From assembly GCA_020247055.1 (NCBI GenBank), contig JADCJL010000097.1, positions 25,050 to 89,049 of the forward strand: a stretch of DNA of 64,000 nt, written 5' to 3'. Origin of the DNA: Acidobacteriaceae bacterium. GTDB lineage: Bacteria; Acidobacteriota; Terriglobia; Bryobacterales; Bryobacteraceae. Below the pieces are notes generated by a model. It searched no databases, had not been told where the DNA came from, and was given only the letters and a program-made list of their open reading frames with translations. Shown in pieces: positions 43,498-51,470 of this stretch (its first letter is position 1; each line of letters starts with the position of its first letter). A program made the position numbers and the translations under genes.

Positions 43498-44394
43498 CTA
43501 ACCGAAAATGGCGTCCAAAGCGGGCCGCAGTTCCGGATAGCGGAAGGAAAAACCCGCCGCCTGCGCCGCCGCCGGCTGCACGCGCTGCGAGGCGAACAGA
43601 ATCTGCGCCATTTCGCCATACAGCAGCTTCACCCCGAACTCCGGCGCCGGCAGTAGCGCCGGCCGGTGGAGCGCCCCGGCCAACTGCCGCGTGAATTCGG
43701 CGTTGGTCACCGGGTTCGGCGCCACCCCGTTCACCACCCCGGAGACCGCTTCGTTTTCAACGGCGAACTGAATCATCCGCGCCAGGTCGTCAACGTGAAT
43801 CCAGCTCATCCACTGCTTCCCGCTGCCGAGCACCCCGCCCAGGCCCCAGCGAAACAGCGGCGCCATCGCCGCCAGCGCCCCGCCATCGGCCCCCAACACG
43901 ATGCCGATGCGCAGCTTCACCACCCGTAGGCCATACTCCCGCGCCTTATCCGCCTCGGCCTCCCACGCCGTGCACACCTCGGGCAAAAAGCCGGAGGCGG
44001 GCGGGGCGCTCTCCGGCAGCACCTCCTCGCCGCGGTGGCCGTAGATGCCCACCGCCGAGGCGCAAACCAGCGTCTTCGGCCGGTGCCGCAGCTTCCCAAT
44101 CGCCGAAACCAGATGGCGCGTGCCCAGCACGCGGGAGTCCCGGATGGCGGCCTTCACGGCCGGTGTCCACCGCTGCGAAACCGGCTCCCCGGCCAGATGG
44201 ATTACCGCCTCGGACCGCTGCAGCAGCTCCCGGCTTGGCTCGCCAGCCACCGGGTCCCAATGGCCGTAGTGCACGAGCGGGTCAAGCCGCGGATTCTTCC
44301 GGGCCAGGACGACCAGCGAGTGCTGATCAGGAGGATAGAGAGCGAGAAGGCGCCGGCCAATAAAGCCGGTCGCCCCGGATATGGTCAGGAACAT
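43498..44394 (-). CDS. TIGR01777/YfcH-type NAD-dependent epimerase-like protein
   Basis: 298 residues of extended-SDR type. GATGFIGRRLL forms the cofactor site; VIHLAGEPVSQRWTP, SRVLGTRHLV, SAVGIYGHRGEE and MSWIHVDDLARMIQF are the blocks of the YfcH/SulA-type family. The C-terminal ALHRPALLPAP and VQPAAAQAAGFSFRYPEL also fit. The natural substrate is unknown. It overlaps the class II photolyase stop by 10 bases, so the two are co-transcribed; the pairing of this family with photolyase genes is seen in other bacteria and may hint at a shared stress role. Confidence 0.9.
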   Translation of the reverse strand: MFLTISGATGFIGRRLLALYPPDQHSLVVLARKNPRLDPLVHYGHWDPVAGEPSRELLQRSEAVIHLAGEPVSQRWTPAVKAAIRDSRVLGTRHLVSAIGKLRHRPKTLVCASAVGIYGHRGEEVLPESAPPASGFLPEVCTAWEAEADKAREYGLRVVKLRIGIVLGADGGALAAMAPLFRWGLGGVLGSGKQWMSWIHVDDLARMIQFAVENEAVSGVVNGVAPNPVTNAEFTRQLAGALHRPALLPAPEFGVKLLYGEMAQILFASQRVQPAAAQAAGFSFRYPELRPALDAIFG

Positions 44395-45812
44395 AAAAGC
44401 GAGGGTCCTGGGGCGGCATCCTGGCCCGTCCGCAGCATCTGCGCGATGTCCCGCAGATAGCAGTCGACGTCGGTCTTGCGCTTCATCCCGTCAAGGGACA
44501 TAAATCGAATCATGCCAAAAACGCTCCGCTCCTGCCACGGGCGGTCGTGCAGGCCGAAGCACCACAGGATGCCAGTGTAGGTGTTCGGGTCGCGGCCGTC
44601 GAGAGCGTACAGGTCGTGGCACTTGATCATGGTCCGCAGCGCGTCGGCGTGGGTGGCGGACCACTCGATGATCTTTTTACCCCAGTACATGCGATAGTAA
44701 CCGTGGATCTTGCCGCGCAGGCGCATCTCCTGCTGGCAGGCGTTCCACAGCGCGTCGTGGGTCTCGGCGGCCAGGAACTGCGCTTCGGTGTAGACGTAGT
44801 CGCGGCGGTCGCCGGCGTGTTTGGCCAGGGTCTTGAGCGCCCAGTCGGGCAGGCATTCGAGTTGATCGTAGTTCGGGGTGAAGCGGGCGAAGTTGAAGGC
44901 CAACTCGCGGCGCACGATCAGCTCTTCGAGAAACTCAGCGGCGATCAGCTTCTGTTCGGCCGCGTAGCCTTCGACGGCCAGAGCAATTTCGAGCGTACTG
45001 ATCATGCCGAAGTGCACATAGGGTGACAGTTCGCTCGTGGCGTGGTTGGAAGGCGAGTTCTTGTCGCGCGCGTAGCGGCTCAGCCGGTCGATCAGAAAAC
45101 GCTGCAGCGACCGCTCGGCCGCCGCGCGGCCGCCGGGGAAGGCGATCGAAGGCGGGATAGCGTGGTCAATCGCGCAGCCGACCACCAGAGCGGCGACGTT
45201 TTCCGCGGTGACCGTGACGTGCCAGCCGGGGCGCGGGGCCGTCCACCGGTGCGCGGGCCGCAGCGGCGGCACCGGGACGAGGTGATCGGCAAGCATCCGC
45301 TTCACCTTCGGGCGCATGGAGTAGGCGGCCCACTCCCGCTTCTCGAAGCGGTTCATCGGGATGATGCAGCTCGAATCGACCGCGTGATACGCCAGCCCCA
45401 GCTTGGCGGGGACCGAGGAGTTGTGCCAGGAGGCGATGAAGGTCGGGTAGTCGTCGGTCACCACCAGCGCCGCCCGCGCCGCCAGTTGGTAGAGTACGTC
45501 GTTCGGATCCTCCGGCCGCTGCCGGAGATAGAAGCAGTAGCCGATGCCCAGCGCCGCGAGCGCCTCCTCCGTCTCCGGCACGTTGGCCACCACGAAGGTG
45601 TGAATGCGGTCGTTGGCGTGGGGATAGCTGCAGGTGAGGCCTTCGTAGACCAGCACGGGCAGGCCCAGTTCGTTCGCCTTTTCGACGGCGTAGAGCAGCG
45701 CGTGGTTAGCCGCCACCCGCCGGTTCATCTGGCACCAATACAGCACGTATTCGGCGCCGGAGGTGCGCAGCGGAGCGTCGTTGAGCGGGCGAACCCGGTG
45801 TTCCAAAATCAC
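44385..45812 (-). CDS. phr: Class II CPD photolyase
   Basis: 475 residues starting at GTG 45812. The N-terminal antenna domain begins VLYWCQMNRRVAANHALL, typical of class II enzymes. The FAD domain has SELSPYVHFGMIS, EELIVRRELAFNFARF, KIHGYYRMYWGKKIIEW and DGRDPNTYTGILWCFGLHDR in part, followed by PWQERSVFGMIRFMS and RKTD: class II hallmarks. It repairs cyclobutane pyrimidine dimers with blue light in the cytosol. A second, unrelated photolyase-like system is encoded at 57360-58638. Divergent from the radical SAM gene. Confidence 0.93.
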   Translation of the reverse strand: MILEHRVRPLNDAPLRTSGAEYVLYWCQMNRRVAANHALLYAVEKANELGLPVLVYEGLTCSYPHANDRIHTFVVANVPETEEALAALGIGYCFYLRQRPEDPNDVLYQLAARAALVVTDDYPTFIASWHNSSVPAKLGLAYHAVDSSCIIPMNRFEKREWAAYSMRPKVKRMLADHLVPVPPLRPAHRWTAPRPGWHVTVTAENVAALVVGCAIDHAIPPSIAFPGGRAAAERSLQRFLIDRLSRYARDKNSPSNHATSELSPYVHFGMISTLEIALAVEGYAAEQKLIAAEFLEELIVRRELAFNFARFTPNYDQLECLPDWALKTLAKHAGDRRDYVYTEAQFLAAETHDALWNACQQEMRLRGKIHGYYRMYWGKKIIEWSATHADALRTMIKCHDLYALDGRDPNTYTGILWCFGLHDRPWQERSVFGMIRFMSLDGMKRKTDVDCYLRDIAQMLRTGQDAAPGPSLLCS

Positions 45813-45861
45813 ACTCCATGGGATGCCGGCGGCGTGCCTTCCGCTGCAATAATGGAAGCAG

Positions 45862-46938
45862 ATGCGAATCTGGAATCGCGCGAAACTGCTGGGGGCCTAT
45901 CTGCGCGGCCAGGAGCGCGTCAATGCGCTGCCGGTGGAGTATATCGTCGAGACCACGGCCAAGTGCAACCTCTACTGCCCCATGTGCCCGCGCGAGACGC
46001 ACAAGCAGCCCAAAGAGGATATGACCGGTGAGATCTTCGAGCGCCTCGTGCAGCAGGCCGGCCAGACCGGCGAGCACATGATGCTGATCGGGCTCGGCGA
46101 ACCCTTCCTCGACCCCAAGATCTACGACCGCATCGAATACTGCGATCGCCACCGCGTCTACACCCTGCTCTCCACCAACGGCACCCTGCTCGACGCCGCC
46201 GCCACCGAGCGCATCCTCGCCAGCACCCTCGAACACATCACGCTCAGCTTCGACGGCTCCACCAAAGAGAGCTTCGAGTTCTACCGCAAGGGCGCCCGCT
46301 TCGAGCGCGTCCGCGACAATTTTCTTCACTTCTGCCGCCGCAAGCACGAAACCGGCGCCCGGATCCAGGTGGTCGTCCAGATGGTCCGCATGGAGAAGAA
46401 CTGGAACGAGGTCGACGACTTCCTCCGCTTCTGGTCCGCCGTGCCGGGCGTCGACCAGGTGCGCGTGAAGGCCGACGAAACCAACCTGATGCGGCCCGAG
46501 GCCGGCCACGCCGCCGCCGACTGGAGCCACGCCTGCCACTATCTCTGGCGCGGGGCGATGTACGTCAAGCACAACGGCGATGTCTACCCCTGCTGCCAGA
46601 GCTACATGCTCGACGGCAAGCCGGTCGGCAACATCGGCCGGGAGGAGTTACCGGCCATCTTCAACTCGCCCGAGATGCAGCGCATGCGCCGGCTCCACCG
46701 CGAGCGCCGCGCCGGCGAGATCGACATCTGCTCCCGCTGCTGCACGACGATTCCCCATCCGCTGCTGGTCGCCGGCAGCCTGCTCTTTCACGGGCGCACG
46801 GTGCGGAAGCTGCTGCCGGTGGTCGAACGGTTGGTTTATCTCACCAAACTGCCCGGCCGCTGGCTCAAACCGCAGGCCCCGCAGCCGCCTCCCAAACCGG
46901 ATCTCGTGCAGATCAGCGGGAGCCGAGAATCGCGCTGA
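45862..46938 (+). CDS. Radical SAM/SPASM domain protein
   Basis: 358 residues. The SAM [4Fe-4S] motif is C35-x3-C39-x2-C42 (CNLYCPMC), followed by LIGLGEPFLDP and TLLSTNGTLL. A SPASM-like C-terminal half has cysteines in SHACHYLW, DVYPCCQSY and DICSRCCTTIPHP. Members act on peptides, sulfatases or small molecules; the three-cysteine CxxxCxxC and the SPASM region rule out several other subfamilies, but not the specific substrate. An anaerobic sulfatase maturase is conceivable given two sulfatases in this window, but the distance is large. Its 3' end overlaps nuoM by 26 bases. Confidence 0.88.
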   Translation: MRIWNRAKLLGAYLRGQERVNALPVEYIVETTAKCNLYCPMCPRETHKQPKEDMTGEIFERLVQQAGQTGEHMMLIGLGEPFLDPKIYDRIEYCDRHRVYTLLSTNGTLLDAAATERILASTLEHITLSFDGSTKESFEFYRKGARFERVRDNFLHFCRRKHETGARIQVVVQMVRMEKNWNEVDDFLRFWSAVPGVDQVRVKADETNLMRPEAGHAAADWSHACHYLWRGAMYVKHNGDVYPCCQSYMLDGKPVGNIGREELPAIFNSPEMQRMRRLHRERRAGEIDICSRCCTTIPHPLLVAGSLLFHGRTVRKLLPVVERLVYLTKLPGRWLKPQAPQPPPKPDLVQISGSRESR

Positions 46939-48349
46939 CCGGCTGCGCGAACCAGCCGAGCAGCGGGCCCGGCTGCAGCCCGAGCCAGAAGATGCCGGCG
47001 ACGAACGGCGCCATGATCGCGAGTTCGAGCGGGCGCAGGTCCGCCATCCCCGCTGGCTTCGTTTCGCAAAACACGGTGCGCTGGTAGAGCCAGAGCAGGT
47101 AGGCCGCCCCGAGCAGAATCCCCCCCGCCACCCCGGCCGCCCATCCGGCCGACACCGGGTAAACCCCCTGCAGAATCAGCACTTCGCCCACGAAACCGTT
47201 CAGCGGCGGCATCCCCATCGCGCTCAAAATCGCCACCAGAAAAACACCGCCAAAGACCGGCATCGTCCGCCCCAGGCCCCGGTAGGCGGCGATCTCCCGC
47301 GACCCGTGGCGGTCGTACACCGCACCCACCAGCAGAAACAGCAGCGCGCTCGAAAGGCCGTGGTTGATCTGCTGGAGCAGCGAGCCGGTGAGACCATTTG
47401 GCGTGAAGGCGAATAGGCCGAGGGTGCAAAAGCCCATGTGGCTGATGGAGGAGTAGGCGATCAGCCGCTTCCAGTCGGTCTGCATGAGGCAGACAAGCGC
47501 CCCGTAAAGGATAGCGATGAGCGAGGCCGCGGCCAGCAGGCCCGCCGACTCCCGCGCCGCGTCCGGAAACAGCGGCACGGCGAAGCGAAACAGGCCGTAG
47601 GTGCCGAGCTTCAGCAGCAGAGCGGCCAGCAGCACGGAGCCGGCCGTGGGGGCCTCGGTATGCGCGTCCGGCAGCCAGGTGTGGACGGGGAACAGCGGGA
47701 TCTTTACGGCGAAACCGGCCAGAAACGCCCAGAACAACCAGCGCTGCGCGGCAAGCGGCAGCGGGTTGGCGGTAAAAGCGGCCAGCGCGAAGCTCCGCTG
47801 GCCGGTGAGCAGGAAATGCTGCTGGTGCAGCGCTACGAGACCGACCAGCAGCAGCACCGAGCCGAGTACCGTGTAGATCAGGAACTTCATCGCGGCCGCC
47901 GGCGCGCGTTCGCCGCCGTAACCGGCCACCAGGAAGTACATGGGGATCAACACGATCTCGAAGCAGAAGAAGAACAGCAGCAGGTCGAGAGCGAGAAAGC
48001 TGCCGAGCACGGCCGCTTCGAGCAGCAGAAACCAGGCGTAGAAGGCGCGGTCGCGGGCCGGGAGCAGGAGCGTCAGAAAACAGACGCCGGTGGTCAGCAG
48101 GACGAAGGCGAGGCTGATGCCGTCGAGGCCGAGCAGGTAGGAGGCGCCCCAGGAGGGGATCCAGGCCGCCTGTTCGAGGAGTTGGATCCCCCGCGCCGGG
48201 TCGAAGCGGGGGATCAGCGACAGGGCCAAGGCCAACTCCACCGCGGCGACGGCGAGAGCCATCCGCCGGGCGAAGGCGGCGGGCAGAGCCAGAACAAGGA
48301 GAAGACCGACGATCGGCCCGGCCAGCAGGGCCGACAAAGGATGGTCCAT
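46913..48349 (-). CDS. nuoM: NADH-quinone oxidoreductase subunit M (NuoM), isolated
   Basis: 478 residues, polytopic, about 14 membrane segments. Characteristic blocks: LLGLDGISLAFVLLTT, FEIVLIPMYFLV with the conserved Glu, the LLKLGTYGLFRF region with the conserved Lys, FPVHTWLPDAHTEAPTAGSV and AYSSISHMGF. It is the proton-pumping antiporter-like subunit of complex I. No nuoL, nuoN or other nuo gene is next to it in this window. It could supplement a split nuo operon or belong to an antiporter-type complex; NuoM identity itself is fairly clear. Convergent with the SPASM gene. Confidence 0.9.
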   Translation of the reverse strand: MDHPLSALLAGPIVGLLLVLALPAAFARRMALAVAAVELALALSLIPRFDPARGIQLLEQAAWIPSWGASYLLGLDGISLAFVLLTTGVCFLTLLLPARDRAFYAWFLLLEAAVLGSFLALDLLLFFFCFEIVLIPMYFLVAGYGGERAPAAAMKFLIYTVLGSVLLLVGLVALHQQHFLLTGQRSFALAAFTANPLPLAAQRWLFWAFLAGFAVKIPLFPVHTWLPDAHTEAPTAGSVLLAALLLKLGTYGLFRFAVPLFPDAARESAGLLAAASLIAILYGALVCLMQTDWKRLIAYSSISHMGFCTLGLFAFTPNGLTGSLLQQINHGLSSALLFLLVGAVYDRHGSREIAAYRGLGRTMPVFGGVFLVAILSAMGMPPLNGFVGEVLILQGVYPVSAGWAAGVAGGILLGAAYLLWLYQRTVFCETKPAGMADLRPLELAIMAPFVAGIFWLGLQPGPLLGWFAQPVSAILGSR

Positions 48350-48392
48350 GGGGTAACTATCCAGTGTAGCCTGTAGCTGGCCGGGACTCTCT

Positions 48393-50111
48393 TTATTGCA
48401 CGTTCACGCCCTTGAGCGAGGTCGCCGAGTGCGTGGCCACCCCAACGTCGAGGTTGTTGGCGGTGAACCGGACCGGATCGCTCGTCAGGCCGATACCGAC
48501 CTGGCCGGTGGGCGTGAGCTCGCTGCCCTGGCCGGGCGCGGCCACGTTACGGGGCAGCGCGAGCAGAACGGAGGCCGGAACGGTGAAGCGGTTGGCGCTG
48601 CCGCGTTCGAGGCAGAAGAACCCGCCGCCGGCCCGCGCCGCCGCGTCGAAGGAGAAGCCCTGGATGGAGACCGTCGAGTTGGCTCCGGCGCCGCTCCAGG
48701 TGAACTCCTGGCCGGCGGCCCGGTTGATGGTGTTCACCGAGTTCTCGTTGGTCCAGGTGAAGTTTCCGGGGATGGTCAACTGCGCGCGGAATCCGCCGAC
48801 CACGGCGCCGGCGCCGTTGTCGATCGTGAAGGCGCCGGCATCAAAAAACGGCCCTCCGCCGCCCGGCATGCCGGGAATCGACGGCAGGCCGGGGATGCTC
48901 GGGGTGCCGCTTGAGAAGCTGGCCGAGTAGGAGCCCGATGCGGCATCGCGCAGCATCTCGCGGGTGCCCAAGGGACCGGTGACCGTCAGCTTAGGCCCCG
49001 CGTCGAGCATGGCGCCCACGATAGGATCCGGCGGCAGGCTGGTGGCCTGGTCACTGGACGAGAAGGTCAGACAGCTGCCGAGCGGCAGGGCGTTGCCGGC
49101 GGCGAACTGCGAGGCGGTGAGCTGGGCGGCGGTGAACCGCACAAACGAGGCCGCAGCGTTATCGAGTTTTAGCTCCAGCGTGCCGAAGGAACCACCCAGC
49201 GAGAACTTGATGGCGTTTCGGTTTAAATTGATACTGCCGATGCTGAGCGTACCGCCGCTGCTGACCTTCTGCAGGTCGGCGTCGGAGAAGGGCGTGCCGG
49301 CGGAGCAGCGGCCGCCGTTGGGGGTAATGGCGAGATAGGTGGAGTTGCTGACGATATTGCCGATGCGGACGGTGAGCGGCACATAGCAGCCCTGGATGCC
49401 GGTTGGCACGTCGAAGACGATCTGGTCGACGCCGGCGCAGCAGCCGGAGCGGCCGCGGTAGCGGATGGTGGCCGGGCGGTTGCCGACGAGCACTTCGACC
49501 GCCGTGCCCAGGTCGCCGGGCGCGGCGCCGGCGGCGTCGTCGCCGCTGATGGGGCCGAGGCCGGTGCCCCAGAGCGTGATGGTCTGGCCGGGGCGGGCGG
49601 CATTGAGAATGGAGTTGATGGGCTGGTCGGTCTGCGAGTTGAAGTTCTGGGCGATGGCGGGTCCGCTGCCGCCCTGGTTCGCCGTGAAGATGCCGAAGCT
49701 CGACCGGACGATGTTGACGGCGAAGTTGGCGCTGGTCTGGCCGCCAAAGGTGACGGTAAGCTGGGCGGCGCCGACCGGGGTGTTGGACGGAATAATGGCT
49801 CCGACCTGGGAGGCGACCGAATAGGTGAGGATCAGGTCATAGTTGGCGCCGCCGGCGGTGAGCCGCGCGGCGGTGCCGCCGAGGTTCCGCGGCAGGGGGA
49901 ACGATTGAGCCAGCGCAATCGAGGCCGGGCCCAGGTTGCGTCCGAAGATGGCAATCATCGAACCCTGCGCGAGCGAGCCGTTCGGCAGGCCGGACAGGGC
50001 GTAGCTGGCGGTATTGAGCGCGCCGGTAACCACCGGTTGCGCCGCGGCGGTGGCGGCCAGCAGGCCGGCCAGGCCGAAGAGAGGGAGAAAACGATTCTTC
50101 ATACAAGACAT
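48393..50111 (-). CDS. Secreted protein with Solibacter-type (TIGR03437-like) repeated domain
   Basis: 572 residues from ATG 50111, preceded by AAGGA. It has a signal peptide (FLPLFGLAGLLAATAAAQ). The N-terminal 250 residues have the blocks of the family described from Solibacter: GSMIAIFGRNLGP, YDLILTYSVASQVGAIIPS, GQTITLWGTGLGPI and QIVFDVPTGIQGCYVPLTV in part. The C-terminal half contains a Gly/Pro-rich stretch (PSIPGLPSIPGMPGGGG) and beta-rich sequence. No catalytic site is visible; it is probably a surface or secreted beta-sandwich protein. It follows the sigma-54-type regulator gene by 9 bases. Confidence 0.83.
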   Translation of the reverse strand: MSCMKNRFLPLFGLAGLLAATAAAQPVVTGALNTASYALSGLPNGSLAQGSMIAIFGRNLGPASIALAQSFPLPRNLGGTAARLTAGGANYDLILTYSVASQVGAIIPSNTPVGAAQLTVTFGGQTSANFAVNIVRSSFGIFTANQGGSGPAIAQNFNSQTDQPINSILNAARPGQTITLWGTGLGPISGDDAAGAAPGDLGTAVEVLVGNRPATIRYRGRSGCCAGVDQIVFDVPTGIQGCYVPLTVRIGNIVSNSTYLAITPNGGRCSAGTPFSDADLQKVSSGGTLSIGSINLNRNAIKFSLGGSFGTLELKLDNAAASFVRFTAAQLTASQFAAGNALPLGSCLTFSSSDQATSLPPDPIVGAMLDAGPKLTVTGPLGTREMLRDAASGSYSASFSSGTPSIPGLPSIPGMPGGGGPFFDAGAFTIDNGAGAVVGGFRAQLTIPGNFTWTNENSVNTINRAAGQEFTWSGAGANSTVSIQGFSFDAAARAGGGFFCLERGSANRFTVPASVLLALPRNVAAPGQGSELTPTGQVGIGLTSDPVRFTANNLDVGVATHSATSLKGVNVQ

Positions 50112-50120
50112 ACGCGTAAT

Positions 50121-51470
50121 CTAGTCCTTCAAGGCGATTCCGAGCGCCTTCATCTTCCTATACAGATGACTTCGCTCGAGGCCGAGTAACTCAGCAGTGC
50201 GGCTGACATTGCCTTTCGTTTCTTCGAGCTTCTTAAAAATGTACTCCCGTTCGGCGGCCTCGCGAACCTCCTGGAGGCTCGAAAACGTCTCGGCCGGGGC
50301 GCGCCTGCTGACCGGCAGCGGCACGTGCCGGGCGTCGATGCGCATCTGCGGGTTCATGATGACGATCCGTTCGATCAGGTTCCGCAGCTCCCGGACGTTG
50401 CCCGGCCACGGGTAGTCCTCGAGCAGAGCCAGGGCATCGGGCGCGAACTCCTTGGCCTTGCGGCCGTAGGCGGTGGTGAATTCGTGCAGAAAGTGGCGGG
50501 CCAGCAGCGGGATGTCCTCGACCCTGTCACGCAGGGCGGGGACGTTGAAGGGGATGACGTTCAGCCGGTAGAACAGATCTTCGCGGAAGTTGCCGCGGTC
50601 GATCTCCCGTTCGAGCTGCTTGTTGGTGGCGGCGACCACGCGGCAGTCCACGCGGACGCTTTCGAGCGCGCCGACGGGTTCGACACGCTGTTCGTCGAGC
50701 ACCCGCAGCAGCTTGGCCTGCGTGCGGAGGCTCATATCGCCGACCTCGTCCAGGAAAAGCGTGCCGCCGTCGGCTTTTTGAATCTTCCCGGTCTTGTCTT
50801 CACTCGCCCCGGCGAAGGCCCCGCGCCGGTGGCCGAACAGCTCGCTTTCTATCAGGTCTTCCGGGATGGCGGCGCAGTTGACTTCGACGAACGCCTCTTT
50901 GGCCCGCGGGCTGAGGGCATGAATGGCATGGGCCACCAGCTCCTTCCCGGTGCCGCTCTCGCCGTAGATGAGCACGCGGCCGTTGGTGGCCGCCATCAGC
51001 GCCAACTGCTGGCGCACGGCCTTCATGGGGACGCTCTCGCCGATGATGGGATAGCGCGTCGAGGGCTCGCCGAGGCGGCCGAGTTCCATCGCCATCCGGC
51101 GCTGTTCAATGGAGTTCTTGACGACAACGACGACCTTCTCAATCGTTAGCGGCTTTTCGAGGAAGTCGAAGGCGCCCATTTTGGTGGCGCGCACGGCCGT
51201 TTCAATCGTCGCGTGGCCGGAGATCATGACGACGGCCGGCCGTTCGGCCTCCGGGCGCTCCTGAATGCGATTGAGAACCTCCATGCCGTCGAGTCCCGGC
51301 ATCCAGACGTCGAGCAGGACGCAGTCGAACGGGCTCTCGGCGAGGCGTGCGAGACCGGCGGCGCCGTCGGCGGCCGCTTCGGCCAGGTAGCCTTCGTCTT
51401 CGAGCACCGCGCAGAGTGTTTCGCGGATGCCCGGTTCATCGTCGATTACTAGAATGTGGTGCCGCTTCAT
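50121..51470 (-). CDS. NtrC/NtrX-family response regulator with GAFAGA variant
   Basis: 449 residues. The receiver has D54 in LLDVWMPGLDG. The AAA+ domain has Walker A GESGTGKE, Walker B GGTLFLDEVGDM, a FREDLFYRLNVIPF sensor region and the family's ELFGH; the loop that normally reads GAFTGA reads GAFAGA (residues 217-222; bases 50805-50822). A FIS-type helix-turn-helix (VSRTAELLGLERSHLYRKM) closes the protein. It is probably the partner of the upstream NtrY-like kinase, sharing ATGA. The T-to-A change may weaken or abolish sigma-54 contact. Confidence 0.93.
   Translation of the reverse strand: MKRHHILVIDDEPGIRETLCAVLEDEGYLAEAAADGAAGLARLAESPFDCVLLDVWMPGLDGMEVLNRIQERPEAERPAVVMISGHATIETAVRATKMGAFDFLEKPLTIEKVVVVVKNSIEQRRMAMELGRLGEPSTRYPIIGESVPMKAVRQQLALMAATNGRVLIYGESGTGKELVAHAIHALSPRAKEAFVEVNCAAIPEDLIESELFGHRRGAFAGASEDKTGKIQKADGGTLFLDEVGDMSLRTQAKLLRVLDEQRVEPVGALESVRVDCRVVAATNKQLEREIDRGNFREDLFYRLNVIPFNVPALRDRVEDIPLLARHFLHEFTTAYGRKAKEFAPDALALLEDYPWPGNVRELRNLIERIVIMNPQMRIDARHVPLPVSRRAPAETFSSLQEVREAAEREYIFKKLEETKGNVSRTAELLGLERSHLYRKMKALGIALKD

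Noticed and set aside
45862..46938. Anaerobic sulfatase-maturating enzyme for the two sulfatases
   Set aside because: It has radical SAM and SPASM-like cysteines, but the gene is 9-12 kb from the sulfatases and no diagnostic maturase signature beyond these could be confirmed by eye.
47054..47066. Copy of the array word (TGGCTTCGTTTCG) in nuoM
   Set aside because: It encodes a normal NuoM segment (ETKPAG region on the minus strand) of usual length, so coincidence is sufficient.
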